NCBI RefSeq assembly: GCF_020438995.1 | Contig: NZ_JAGQTN010000052.1 | Span: 1 to 64,000, forward strand | Source of the DNA: Gordonia sp. (in: high G+C Gram-positive bacteria) | Lineage (GTDB): Bacteria > Actinomycetota > Actinomycetes > Mycobacteriales > Mycobacteriaceae | DNA: 64,000 nucleotides | Reading direction: 5' to 3' | Shown: one piece after another, positions 44,104 through 52,838 of the stretch | How the letters are laid out: every line of letters begins with the position of its first letter | Position numbering within the stretch: position 1 is the first letter of the stretch | Program-made: the position numbers and the translations under genes | The notes under the pieces: generated by a model | Databases searched by the model: none | What the model was told of the DNA's origin: nothing | What the model saw: the letters and a program-made list of their open reading frames with translations, nothing else

Positions 44104-45639
44104 TATCTTCGTCCCGTTCTTCGCATCCCAGGTGATTCTGCCGCGCTGGAACGTGTTGTAGCGGCCCTTGCGGTCGCGCGTGGAAAGTTCGTCACTGGTG
44201 GGCAGTCCGAGAGGACCGCCGGGACCGCCGGCGCCGGAGTAAGCGCCGCCGATCGCGCCGACCACGATCTTGGGACCCTTGGGTCCGGAGATGATCCGGC
44301 CGCCGAAGAAATCCTGGGCCCGGCCACCGGGCACCGCGTAGTCGGGTGTCAGGCAGTTCCCGAGAACCTTCTTGTGCTTGGCGGCGGCCTTCTTGAAGTT
44401 GCCGTAGACGGCGCAGTTGACCTTGTCACCGGCCAGGCCCAGCGCCGACGCCGCCTGCGGCCAGGCCTGCTGCATCTCGAACTGCCAGTACGGCCAGGTG
44501 TGGGTGCCCGACGGCCGGTACACCACACGTGCTGCGACGCCCTCCTCGGCGAGCTTGATGGCGAACTGCTGGCTGGTGACGCGGGAGAGCAGTTCGAGGC
44601 CGACACCGGCGTAGTTGGTGGCCAGCAGCGGAATGTCGGACGGTTGGTCGTGCGGACCGATGACACCGTTGCCCGACGAGATGTAGAGGCTGGTGCCCTG
44701 CAGCTTGTCAGCGAGCAGGTAGGGGTCATGTTCCTGCCAGGCCGGGTCGCTCGGCTTGCCGAACATCTTTTCCGAGTCGTAGCCGCCACCGTCATTCTGG
44801 GCGAACTGGATGGCCTGGGCCATGCCGGGCGAGGTGAACTGCAGAATGCCGGAGAACGACGCCGCGAACTTGTAGAAGCCGGGGTTGCGCGCAGCGAGCA
44901 TCATCGCCGCCGAACCACCCATCGACAGGCCCATGATGCCGCGCACCTTGGTCGAGCGCCAGTCCTTCTCCAGGATCGGTGGCAGTTCCTTCATCAGGAA
45001 GGTCTCCCACATGTAGTGCTTGCCGCGGTCGGGCTGCTGCCAGTCGGTGTAGAAGCTCGACTCACCACCGACGGGCAGGACGACGTTGACGTTCTTGTCC
45101 TTGTAGAAGTCGATCACGTTGGTGTTGAGGATCCAGCCGCTCTGGTTGTCCTGGGCGCGCAGGCCGTCGAGCATGGTCAGCTGCGGGAACCTGGCGTTCG
45201 GCTTGGCATACCAGTCGCGGGCGAGCAGCAGCTGCACCTGGATATTGGTCTTCATCGCGGGCGAGTACACCCAGATCGCCACCCGGCGACTGCTGTACCA
45301 GTAGATGTTGGTGACCTTGACGCGGTCGTTGGTGGTTGCCGCCGGGGCGGGCACCTTCGTCGGCTCGGCGGCCGGTTTGCGGACTGCCTGGGGCGCCGGT
45401 TTCGGTGCGGGCCTGGCCGGGGTCACCTTGGCCGGTGCGGGTGCTGCCGGCGCCGCGTCCGCGGGTACCGTCCCGGCCACGAGACTCAGTGCGATAGCAC
45501 CCGCACCGACCGCGGAAGCCGCGGCGACCCTCGTACGTCCCGAAGCCCGGCCGGCGCCACGCCGCGCCGCCCGGTTACCGATGCCGTCATCACCGCAGGC
45601 ACCGCTACTGCCGTTGGTACCGCGCGCCGTTTGCCACAT
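44095..45639 (-). CDS. Ag85-family mycolyltransferase with C-terminal LGFP module
   Basis: The product is 514 residues from ATG 45639, with GGAGGAG upstream. Residues 35-62 are the secretion helix ending in an AxA-type cleavage site (ADAAPA); a Pro/Ala/Lys linker runs to about 100. The antigen 85 esterase domain (105-400) has GLSMGGSA with nucleophile Ser239 and His380 in GTHTWPYW. It moves mycolates between trehalose mycolates and arabinogalactan in the periplasm. Residues 440-512 form an LGFP-type repeat region (GGPLGLPTSDEL, then RYNTFQRGRITWD), thought to bind the cell wall, as in some corynebacterial and Gordonia/Rhodococcus enzymes but not in M. tuberculosis Ag85. The 3' end is triplicated at the DNA level. 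Confidence 0.93.
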   Translation of the reverse strand: MWQTARGTNGSSGACGDDGIGNRAARRGAGRASGRTRVAAASAVGAGAIALSLVAGTVPADAAPAAPAPAKVTPARPAPKPAPQAVRKPAAEPTKVPAPAATTNDRVKVTNIYWYSSRRVAIWVYSPAMKTNIQVQLLLARDWYAKPNARFPQLTMLDGLRAQDNQSGWILNTNVIDFYKDKNVNVVLPVGGESSFYTDWQQPDRGKHYMWETFLMKELPPILEKDWRSTKVRGIMGLSMGGSAAMMLAARNPGFYKFAASFSGILQFTSPGMAQAIQFAQNDGGGYDSEKMFGKPSDPAWQEHDPYLLADKLQGTSLYISSGNGVIGPHDQPSDIPLLATNYAGVGLELLSRVTSQQFAIKLAEEGVAARVVYRPSGTHTWPYWQFEMQQAWPQAASALGLAGDKVNCAVYGNFKKAAAKHKKVLGNCLTPDYAVPGGRAQDFFGGRIISGPKGPKIVVGAIGGAYSGAGGPGGPLGLPTSDELSTRDRKGRYNTFQRGRITWDAKNGTKIFR

Positions 45640-45759
45640 CGCTGATCTCCTCCGCCGGGCACGAACACATAAGTCACATTTGCACCACTGACCACAAATG
45701 TCTCAGGTGTTTCATACACTGCCCAGGCCGACAACGCACCCCCGCCACGCTGTGTCGCA

Positions 45760-45792
45760 TGTGATCAATGTGATTTGTGATGCTCTTGTGAC
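45760..45792. promoter_or_regulatory. Candidate MtrA box upstream of the LGFP mycolyltransferase
   Basis: On the minus strand TCACA cores appear as GTCACA, ATCACA and ATCACA at 18- and 9-base steps (plus strand TGTGAT at 45760 and 45769, TGTGAC at 45787), about 120-155 bases upstream of the ATG. M. tuberculosis MtrA is reported to bind GTCACA-type 9-mer direct repeats at the fbpB promoter, so the spacing fits. Other regulators are possible. Confidence 0.4.
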
Positions 45793-45806
45793 ACCGATAC
45801 ACGAAA

Positions 45807-45842
45807 AAATCCCCCGATCCGCGCGAACGGATCGGGGGATTT
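45807..45842 (-). terminator. Intrinsic terminator of the second mycolyltransferase gene
   Basis: A 15-base perfect stem, AAATCCCCCGATCCG (45807-45821) against 45828-45842, has a 6-base loop. Read on the minus strand it is followed by a run of T residues. It lies 21 bases after the stop of the gene ending at 45864 and before the next mycolyltransferase gene, so the two are separate transcripts. This is the clearest intrinsic terminator in the window. Confidence 0.9.
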
Positions 45843-45863
45843 CAGACGAGAGGCGCGGCGGTG

Positions 45864-46904
45864 CTACCTGAAGAAGCCGCGGTTCTTGGCGTCCCAGACC
45901 ATGTCCTGCCAGTAGCCCCACGAGTGGGTGCCCATCGCGTAACTGCTCATGACGGGGACTCCGTTGAGGTTGGCGAACAGTTCGAACGCCTTGGTCTGGG
46001 TGAACGAGAGCAGCTCGAGCGGCGCTCCCTTGAACACGTCGTTGAACAGGCTCATGGAGCTGCTGCCACCGTCGAAGCTGTGCTGACCGACGATGCCGTT
46101 TCCGGAACCGACGTACACCTTCATGCCGCGCAGGCCTTGGATATTCCAGGCGGCGTCATTGCTGCGCCAGCGGGGGCTCCAGGGCGGTCCGAACATGGAG
46201 TCGACGTTGAACGGCGAGGGCGAGATGTCAAGCATCGACAGCCGGATCGCGGTGCGCATGCCGGGGGCGGTCATCCAGTTGTAGCCGGACAGCGAGGCGG
46301 CGCGGTCGAAGTTCTGCCGGTTCTGGGCGGCGATGGTCAGTGCGGCACCACCACCGGAGGACAGGCCCATGATGGCGTACTTGCCGTTGCCCACACGGAA
46401 GCCGTTGGCATCGAGCGTGCGGATGAGGCTCCTGGTGATGACGCAGCGCCACTTGTAAGTGAACGGCTGGGCGTTGAAGTTGGAGGGGGCATCCCAGTCG
46501 GCATAGAAGCTGGCCGGGCCGCCGACCGGCTGGACGACGTTGACGCCGGCGTTGACGAGCTTCTGGACGTTGGTGTTGATCTCCCAGCCGCTGTAGCCGT
46601 ATTCGGCGCGCATGCCGTCGAGGAGGATGACGGTCTTGTAGTTGCCCTGCTTCTTCCAGGTGCGGACCTTCACGCCGTCGGCCTCACCGGCCGACTTGTT
46701 CTTCCAGGGACCGCTGGTGAAGTTCGGCATCCCGCAGCTGTTGATGCGGTATTCCTTGAACAGAGGGGTGTCGTTGATCCTGGCGCCGGCCTCACCTGCG
46801 GTTACGCCGACCAGCCCTACCGCTGTGGCCAACGACAGCAAGCCCACAAGTAGGCGGGACCGGCCTTTACGGCGCCCCGTGTGCTTTTCTGCACCTTCGC
46901 GCAT
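45864..46904 (-). CDS. Ag85-family mycolyltransferase
   Basis: The product is 346 residues from ATG 46904. The first ~42 residues are a basic start and secretion helix (RSRLLVGLLSLATAVGLVG, cleavage after GEAGA). The antigen 85 esterase fold follows, with nucleophile Ser182 in GLSSGGGAA and His327 in GTHSWGYW. The substrate-binding loop KWRCVITR carries a Cys. No LGFP module is present. It probably transfers mycolates between trehalose mycolates or onto arabinogalactan. It ends at its own strong terminator and starts ~395 bases from aftB, so it is likely a single-gene transcript. Which mycobacterial Fbp it matches best cannot be told from the sequence alone. Confidence 0.93.
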   Translation of the reverse strand: MREGAEKHTGRRKGRSRLLVGLLSLATAVGLVGVTAGEAGARINDTPLFKEYRINSCGMPNFTSGPWKNKSAGEADGVKVRTWKKQGNYKTVILLDGMRAEYGYSGWEINTNVQKLVNAGVNVVQPVGGPASFYADWDAPSNFNAQPFTYKWRCVITRSLIRTLDANGFRVGNGKYAIMGLSSGGGAALTIAAQNRQNFDRAASLSGYNWMTAPGMRTAIRLSMLDISPSPFNVDSMFGPPWSPRWRSNDAAWNIQGLRGMKVYVGSGNGIVGQHSFDGGSSSMSLFNDVFKGAPLELLSFTQTKAFELFANLNGVPVMSSYAMGTHSWGYWQDMVWDAKNRGFFR

Positions 46905-47243
46905 CGACTACTACTCCTCATTTCGGGACCGGGCATCGGTGGTGTACCGATGACCCCGCCACCCTGCTTATGCGACAGCGGCGCTCACCACATAGATCGC
47001 TGCACATCTGCGTGCATGCATCGGTTGGCGAGCCTATTGCAAGCCGGGCAGGCTGACAAACGGTGTGATCTGTATCACTATCTCATAGCGATCACATCTG
47101 CTGTTCAGCCGACTCACAGTGGGACTGTCGTCAGTGTCCCCGCGAACGTTACCGATTCGAGATACGAAGACACAACTGTTCGGCGGCATCATTCGCAGAT
47201 TCTCAGCCGGCCGTGGTCTCAGTTGCCGGTGTTGTCAGTTTCC
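46905..47243. other. Promoter region of the second mycolyltransferase gene
   Basis: This gene-free spacer between the mycolyltransferase start and the aftB repeat block holds a Crp-like palindrome (47064-47079) and AT-richer stretches at 47050-47105. No RNA gene or ORF is convincing. Confidence 0.5.
47064..47079. promoter_or_regulatory. Crp/GlxR-like binding site
   Basis: TGTGA-TCTGTA-TCACT matches the TGTGA-N6-TCACA consensus except at the last base. It lies about 160 bases upstream of the mycolyltransferase ATG at 46904. Crp-type regulators use this motif in corynebacteria and mycobacteria. The site is predicted from sequence only. Confidence 0.5.
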
Positions 47244-47305
47244 CGGTGTTCTTCAGTCCGGTGTTCTTCAGTCCGGTGTTCTTCAGTTCCGCTGTTCTTC
47301 AGTTC
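47244..47305. repeat. 15/16-bp tandem repeat spanning the aftB stop codon
   Basis: Four units of the type CGGTGTTCTTCAGTC run at 47244, 47259, 47274 and 47290. The unit nearest the gene contains the aftB stop (TCA on the plus strand at 47299-47301). On the minus strand each copy repeats the end of the gene (AACTGAAGAAC or GACTGAAGAAC). Confidence 0.9.
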
Positions 47306-49377
47306 CCAGGGCTGGGCGGGGTCAGCCCGCAGCGCAGGATCTCGTACTTCGGCTCACGCTGGATGCGGTAGCCGTTGAAGCGGTAGGCGTTCTTCAGGTT
47401 GTCGACGAACCGGTCCCACGTCCAGGTGCCTTCATAGGAGCGGTAACGCTCCTTGGTCTCCGGGCAGGTCAGCGCCACCTTGGCCTCGGCGACGGTGTCC
47501 TCGTCGAGGTAGCTGGGCAGTTCCGGCTTCTTCGACACCGCCCTGGCCTCGGCGACCACCCACTCCGACCGCAGGTTCTTGTCGTGCCCGATGCGGCCGT
47601 CGATGAGTCGTTCGGTGTGCGCGGCGAGCGGATAGGCCAGCCCCATCTGGTCGACGACGCGCACGTCGAGCGGCGCGTTCATGCTCGTCATTCCCAGGTT
47701 GAGGAAGTAGACGGTCAGCTTGCGCTTGGCCTCCGGCGTCGAGTCGGGCAGCGGCGCGACGTACCAGTCGTCGTAGTCGGACGACGGCAGGATGACCCCG
47801 CCCTGCCCGCGGTACTCCTCGATCCGCCGGGCCATCGCCCGCATGCGCGGATAGTCGAGATAGTCCTCCGCTGTCACCGGGTTCTGGATGCCCATGTTGG
47901 TGACGTAGAAGCGACGTTCGTCGACGATGCCGCTGCGGCCGATGCTCGTGCCGGCGTTCGGCAGGACCGTCGAGTGGTACAGACAGCCCCACACGAGGGT
48001 CGCGACCCAGATCGCCGCGAGCGCCACGGCCCCGCCGACGCGGATCCTGGCCCGGCGTGCGGCGGGCGCTCCGGCGGTGCCGCGCAACTGCGACCAACTC
48101 GCCGGGATCGTCACCGGCACGGTCATCAGCGGCAGCAGCAGCGTGAACATCGGGTTGAGCAGCACCCGGCCGTGCATGAAGTCGCCGCCCTGCCGCATCC
48201 AGTACACGGCACCGATGGCGCCGGCCACGACGACGGTCACGGTCACCCCCGTGGGCGACTGCAGCCGCGCCGACCAGCCGGCCGCCCGCTCCCGCAATCC
48301 GGTGACCTCACCTTGTACCGGGCCGCGCACCAGCCGGCCGTCGACGCCGAGCACCACGGCGACGACGATCAGCAGGATCAGCGGCAGCACCAGCAGGTAC
48401 GGCGAGAACAGGTTGCCGACGTAGTCGAAGCCCTGCGCCCACTTGGAGCCGCTGGCGTCCTTGGCGACTGCCGGGTTGGGTACGAGCAGGGCGTAATAGC
48501 CCATCCGGAAGATCTGGTAGCCCACGGGCAGCACGCCGGCGACGACGACGATCCCGGCGCGTAGCCGCCACGACGCAGGTGCGGCCACCATCGCCAGCAG
48601 CACCAGCCCGCCGAGCACGGCCAGTTCGGGGCGGATCAGTGGGGCAAGGCCCGCGGTGAACGCGAGCCCCAGTGTGGCCGGGCTATTGGTGCGTCCCGAG
48701 GCGCTGCGAATATCCCCCCTCGCTTCGCTCGACCGGCCGCGTCTGCCCCACGCCACGAACTGACACCACAGCGCCGCGATCCAGAAGATGCACAGCCCGT
48801 TCTCCAGGCCGCTGGTCGCGAAGTCGCGGGCCGGTGGCACCGCGATGTAGACGATCGCGCCCAGCGGCAGCAGCAGCGTCCAGCCGGGAGCCGCCGACGA
48901 TCGGTCACGCCCGATGCGGTCGGCGTACAGCCGGGCCGTGCCGTACATGGCTAGCGGGATGGCCGTCACCGACAGCACCAGCGCCACCCACAGCGCCACG
49001 TACTCGAGTTGGCCGTCGGTGATCCACGCCCAGAACCACAGCAGATACGTCCACGCGGTGGATGTGTTGGCCTCGACCCGCTCGCCCGCGTTGAACACCG
49101 GGCCGTTGCCGGCGAACAGGTTGCGCAGGGTACGCAGGACGATCAGGCCGTCGTCGGCGATCCACCTGCGCTGCCAGGCACCGATCGCGAAGAAGACGGT
49201 GACCCCGATCGCGCCGACGGCGAAGCTGACCGCGCTCACCCACTGCCGTGCGCCCAGCCCCTTGATGCGGGCGGTCACCCCGGTGTCGCGATCCTCGTCG
49301 TCGCCGAACAGGTCGGCAAGGCTCGCCGCCGGTGGGGCTGTTTTCTCAGAACGCCGTGTTCGTCTCTCAGAACGCAT
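47299..49377 (-). CDS. aftB: Terminal arabinofuranosyltransferase AftB
   Basis: The product is 692 residues from ATG 49377, which overlaps the ubiA stop by 11 bases. AftB (GT89, GT-C) caps arabinan with the last beta-1,2-linked arabinofuranose from decaprenyl-phospho-arabinose. After a ~40-residue cytoplasmic start there are about ten membrane helices (45-480), with the acidic first periplasmic loop containing WIADDGLIVLRTLRNLFAG, where the Asp-Asp pair is the expected catalytic site. A soluble C-terminal domain follows. It is ~65 residues longer than the M. tuberculosis protein (627); part of the excess is a short loop, GRSSEARGDIRSASGR, encoded by repeat-like DNA. A tandem array crosses its stop codon. 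Confidence 0.92.
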   Translation of the reverse strand: MRSERRTRRSEKTAPPAASLADLFGDDEDRDTGVTARIKGLGARQWVSAVSFAVGAIGVTVFFAIGAWQRRWIADDGLIVLRTLRNLFAGNGPVFNAGERVEANTSTAWTYLLWFWAWITDGQLEYVALWVALVLSVTAIPLAMYGTARLYADRIGRDRSSAAPGWTLLLPLGAIVYIAVPPARDFATSGLENGLCIFWIAALWCQFVAWGRRGRSSEARGDIRSASGRTNSPATLGLAFTAGLAPLIRPELAVLGGLVLLAMVAAPASWRLRAGIVVVAGVLPVGYQIFRMGYYALLVPNPAVAKDASGSKWAQGFDYVGNLFSPYLLVLPLILLIVVAVVLGVDGRLVRGPVQGEVTGLRERAAGWSARLQSPTGVTVTVVVAGAIGAVYWMRQGGDFMHGRVLLNPMFTLLLPLMTVPVTIPASWSQLRGTAGAPAARRARIRVGGAVALAAIWVATLVWGCLYHSTVLPNAGTSIGRSGIVDERRFYVTNMGIQNPVTAEDYLDYPRMRAMARRIEEYRGQGGVILPSSDYDDWYVAPLPDSTPEAKRKLTVYFLNLGMTSMNAPLDVRVVDQMGLAYPLAAHTERLIDGRIGHDKNLRSEWVVAEARAVSKKPELPSYLDEDTVAEAKVALTCPETKERYRSYEGTWTWDRFVDNLKNAYRFNGYRIQREPKYEILRCGLTPPSPGN

Positions 49378-50302
49378 AAACCGCCACACCCACGCAGATG
49401 ATCCAGGCAACCGCCAAGAACTGCAGGATGCGGTCGCCCAGGGCGATCTCTTCGGGTTCGCCCGCGGCACCGCCGTCGACGTCGACCGCGTACCGCAGGA
49501 TCGCGACGGTGAACGGGACTATGGAGATCGAGTAGAAGACGTTGTCGCCGTGGCTACCGCCGGGGCCGGTGTCCAGCGCCCACAGGCCGTAGCAGAGCAC
49601 CACCGACGTCGCCGACAGCGTCCACACGAACCGCAGGTAGGTAGCGGTATAGTACTCCAGCGACTTGCGGATCTTGGCGCCGGTTCGCTCGGCGTACACG
49701 AGTTCGGCGTAGCGTTTGCCGGCCGCCATGAACAGCGATCCGAATGCCATGACCAGCAGGAACCAGCGCGACAGACCCTCGGGCAGCTGCGCGGCCACAC
49801 CACCGGCGATGGCCCGGATCAAGAAGCCCGACGACACGATGCAGATGTCGATGACGGCCTGGTGTTTGAGGCCGAAGCAGTAACCGAGCTGGATGGCGAA
49901 GTAGACGGCGATGGTGACCGCTGTCTGCCAGTTCGCCAGGAACGAAATACCGATCGCCGCGAGCGCGAGCACCGCCGCAAGCACGAATGCCAGCTTCTGC
50001 GGCACCACTCCCGCCGCGATCGGCCGGAACCGCTTGGTCGGATGGTTACGGTCGGCCTCGACGTCGAGGGCATCGTTGATCAGGTAGGTGGCCGAGGCGA
50101 TCAGGCAGAACGCGACGAATGCGATGAGCACCCGCAGCATGGTGGCGCCGTCGGTGAGCACGTCGGTGCCCGCGGCCATCGGTGCGGCGAGGACCAGGAC
50201 GTTCTTGACCCACTGCCGGGGCCGCAACGCCTTCACCAGTCCGGTCGCCAAGTTTTTCGGCGGGCCGAGCTGGGGGCCGTGCTCGATCGGTTCCTCGCTC
50301 AT
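49367..50302 (-). CDS. ubiA: Decaprenyl-phosphate phosphoribosyltransferase UbiA
   Basis: The product is 311 residues from ATG 50302. This UbiA-superfamily enzyme (Rv3806c) joins phosphoribosyl pyrophosphate to decaprenyl phosphate, giving decaprenylphosphoryl-5-phosphoribose, the first step to the arabinose donor. The Asp-rich Mg site NDALDVEAD is at residues 76-84; a second conserved Asp is in AVIDICIVSSGFLIRAIAG. Nine membrane helices fit the family. It overlaps aftB downstream and lies 81 bases after the PAP2 phosphatase, which removes the phosphate in the next step. Mutations in this enzyme also affect ethambutol response in M. tuberculosis. Confidence 0.94.
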   Translation of the reverse strand: MSEEPIEHGPQLGPPKNLATGLVKALRPRQWVKNVLVLAAPMAAGTDVLTDGATMLRVLIAFVAFCLIASATYLINDALDVEADRNHPTKRFRPIAAGVVPQKLAFVLAAVLALAAIGISFLANWQTAVTIAVYFAIQLGYCFGLKHQAVIDICIVSSGFLIRAIAGGVAAQLPEGLSRWFLLVMAFGSLFMAAGKRYAELVYAERTGAKIRKSLEYYTATYLRFVWTLSATSVVLCYGLWALDTGPGGSHGDNVFYSISIVPFTVAILRYAVDVDGGAAGEPEEIALGDRILQFLAVAWIICVGVAVYAF

Positions 50303-50383
50303 CGAAATGCTCGTCTCACTCCATGCCCGCGACGGTGCGGGCGATTCACTGCTGGGTCTGTCTCTCCGCGTTCGGTGCGCGAG

Positions 50384-50965
50384 TCACTCGGTGGGCGCAC
50401 CCGATCGGTCCGGGAACAGTCTGTCACCTGCGACCACGGCCGCTGCGCTGACCGCTCCGATTCCGGCCCCGGCCAGCACATCGGTCGGATAGTGCACGCC
50501 CAGGACCAGCCGCGACAGCAGCATCGGCGGCACCAGCACCGCGGGCAGCGCGGCGGGCGGCAGACCCGCGGCCCGGCCGATCAGGATCGCGGCGGCCGTC
50601 GTCGACGTGGCGTGCGAGGACGGGAAGCTCAGCTTGGACGGGGTGCCCACACCGATCTCGATATCGGGATGGTTCGGTCGGGGCCTGCGCACCACCCGTT
50701 TGATGACGACGGACGCGGCGTGCGCACCGAACGCGCCGACACCGGCCTCGATCCAGCGGCGACGTGCGGCGTGATCGCCTTTCACGTGCGCGAGCGCAGC
50801 GCCCGCTCCGGCGATCGCGAGCCAGCCGAGGGAGTGCTCACCGAAATGGGACAGTCCGCGGGCGGACTCCCGGACACCCGGCCGGTGCGCCAGCGCCGAC
50901 TGAATACCGACCAGGACGGCCGCTTCCCCTGTCGGGGCTCCCAGGTCAGTCGATTCCGAAGACAT
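50384..50965 (-). CDS. PAP2-family phosphatase, Rv3807c homologue
   Basis: The product is 193 residues from ATG 50965, overlapping the glfT2 end by 20 bases. It carries the acid-phosphatase triad of the PAP2 family: KRVVRRPRP at 89-97, PSSH at 115-118 and SRLVLGVHYPTD at 151-162, with membrane helices around them. Position between ubiA and glfT2 fits the proposed decaprenylphosphoryl-5-phosphoribose phosphatase that provides the DprE1 substrate. The exact activity of this family member is inferred from position and homology. Confidence 0.88.
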   Translation of the reverse strand: MSSESTDLGAPTGEAAVLVGIQSALAHRPGVRESARGLSHFGEHSLGWLAIAGAGAALAHVKGDHAARRRWIEAGVGAFGAHAASVVIKRVVRRPRPNHPDIEIGVGTPSKLSFPSSHATSTTAAAILIGRAAGLPPAALPAVLVPPMLLSRLVLGVHYPTDVLAGAGIGAVSAAAVVAGDRLFPDRSGAPTE

Positions 50966-52838
50966 TCGCCCAGCTCTCCTTGCTCGTCAGGTCCGCATGC
51001 GCGCGGCGGTAGGCCTCGCGCATCTCGGGGAAGCGGTCCTTGACCTCTTTCACCAGCGCCGCCGACTCGCGGGCCAGCGCGATCATCTTGTCACGATCAC
51101 GCTGCCGGTAGACCACCCCACGGCCGTCGGCTGTGGTCACGGTCACGCCGTCGACGCGGCCGAGGCTGAACCATCGCGCCTCGATGGGCGGGTAGTTGGC
51201 CTGCGGCACCTCGTGGTGACGGGGATCGGCCGGACGCAGATTGTTGCGCACCGCCCCGGCCAGGGCCTTCACCTTGGCGATCGGGTTCTTCGGTTCGTTG
51301 ACTCCGAGATGGGTGGCCTCGCCGCTGGTGCGCGGCAGGTCCTGCGCCGACGGCAGCACGACGGCGTCGGGGAACTCCTTGCGCATCGCCGCCACCTTGG
51401 GCAGCGCGGTGGGCAGCAGGCTGCGGATGTGGTCGGGGCCGGCGAGGAAGTCGCGGATCGCCTCGTTCTGGATGGCGACCGTCGAATACTCCAGGCACAG
51501 CAGATGTTTGGCGGTCGCCTTGGCCATCGACTGCAGAATGCCGCCGATCGGACCGTCGTGATGGATGGAGGCGACCACGAGGCGGTTGCGCAGATGGAAG
51601 TAGGCCTGCCAGTCGATGGCGTCGTCCTTGTCGCTCCACGCCATGTGCCAGATCGCAATGCCCGGCACCGTCGCCGTCGGATAGCCGGCTTTGGCTGCGC
51701 GCAAGGCGAATTCCCAGTCGTCCCACTTGATGAACAGCGGCATCGGCAGGCCGATCTTCTCCGCGCATTCGCGGGGGATCATGCACATCCACCAGCCGTT
51801 GCCCTCAACATCGATGCGCCGGTGCAGATTCTTGGAGTTATCACGGTCGCGCAGTGGGTATTTGGCGAAGTCGTGGTCGTATTCGACGAACGGTGCCGCC
51901 GTCCACATGAAGGTGTGCCGGTCGATGGCCTCACCCATGCAGTGCAGGTGACTGCGGTCCTGCAGATTGAGCATCTGACCGCCGACGAGCATGGGGGACT
52001 TGGCGAATCGCGACAGCGCCAGGGCCCGCAGGATCGAGTCGGGTTCGATGGCGATGTCGTCGTCCATGTACAGCACGTACGGGCTGTCGGTCAGGCGCAG
52101 CGCCTCGTACATGATGCGGGCGTATCCGCCTGAGCCGCCGAGGTTTCCCTGGTCGAAGATGTGCAGCCGGTCGCCGAGCGCGGCGGCGGCGTCGGTGTAG
52201 CCGGGTTCGTCGACCACCTTGCGGGTGCCCTGATCGGGCATCAGCACGGCGTCGACGACTGCGTCGACGAGCGGGTCGGAGGTGAGCGCGGCGAGTGCGG
52301 CGACGGCGTCGGTGGGCCGGTTGAACGTGGGGATGCCGACGGTGACCCGTTTGGTCTCCTCGTCGGGGGTGGGTGCCTCGATCGCCGAATACCATCCGGC
52401 GGAGACGATTTCGGTGTCGGTGTCGGTGGTGAGGTCGAACCAGATCCAGCCGCCGTCCTCGAACGGGCCGAGGTCGACTTCGAGTTCGATGCTGCCGCGG
52501 CCGGATTCGTCGACAGGAATCAGTTCGCCGCCGATACCGATGCGCGCACCGTCGAACTTGGAGCGGTACAGGTCGATCCGGCAGGTGCCGATCACCTCCA
52601 CGCGCAGCACCACCGACTCCAGGATCGACCACCGTCGCCAGTAGGCGGCGGCGAAGGCGTTGAAGTACGCCTCGAAGCTGACCTGCGAATCCGGGCCCAG
52701 CACAACGGAAGTACGGCTCGGTGAGTGCGCCCTTCGCGAGTTCCGCTCGTCCTCCACCAGATACAGCGACCGCACGTCGACGGGTTCGCCGGGACGTGGG
52801 AAGATGACCCGCTGCAGAAGGGATTTCGCCTTGCTCAT
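50946..52838 (-). CDS. glfT2: Galactofuranosyltransferase GlfT2
   Basis: The product is 630 residues from ATG 52838. GlfT2 polymerises most of the galactan using UDP-galactofuranose, alternating beta-1,5 and beta-1,6 links, on the cytoplasmic face of the membrane. An N-terminal beta-barrel domain (1-160) is followed by a GT-A domain: VTVGIPTFNRP near 166, the metal motif Asp259-Asp260-Asp261 in YMDDDIAIEP, Asp373-Asp374 with Glu376 in KWDDWEF, and metal-ligand His398 in IAIWHMAW. A helical C-terminal domain ends NVFGID. The length is close to M. tuberculosis GlfT2 (637). It begins the glfT2-PAP2-ubiA-aftB overlapping operon. Confidence 0.96.
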   Translation of the reverse strand: MSKAKSLLQRVIFPRPGEPVDVRSLYLVEDERNSRRAHSPSRTSVVLGPDSQVSFEAYFNAFAAAYWRRWSILESVVLRVEVIGTCRIDLYRSKFDGARIGIGGELIPVDESGRGSIELEVDLGPFEDGGWIWFDLTTDTDTEIVSAGWYSAIEAPTPDEETKRVTVGIPTFNRPTDAVAALAALTSDPLVDAVVDAVLMPDQGTRKVVDEPGYTDAAAALGDRLHIFDQGNLGGSGGYARIMYEALRLTDSPYVLYMDDDIAIEPDSILRALALSRFAKSPMLVGGQMLNLQDRSHLHCMGEAIDRHTFMWTAAPFVEYDHDFAKYPLRDRDNSKNLHRRIDVEGNGWWMCMIPRECAEKIGLPMPLFIKWDDWEFALRAAKAGYPTATVPGIAIWHMAWSDKDDAIDWQAYFHLRNRLVVASIHHDGPIGGILQSMAKATAKHLLCLEYSTVAIQNEAIRDFLAGPDHIRSLLPTALPKVAAMRKEFPDAVVLPSAQDLPRTSGEATHLGVNEPKNPIAKVKALAGAVRNNLRPADPRHHEVPQANYPPIEARWFSLGRVDGVTVTTADGRGVVYRQRDRDKMIALARESAALVKEVKDRFPEMREAYRRAHADLTSKESWANVFGID

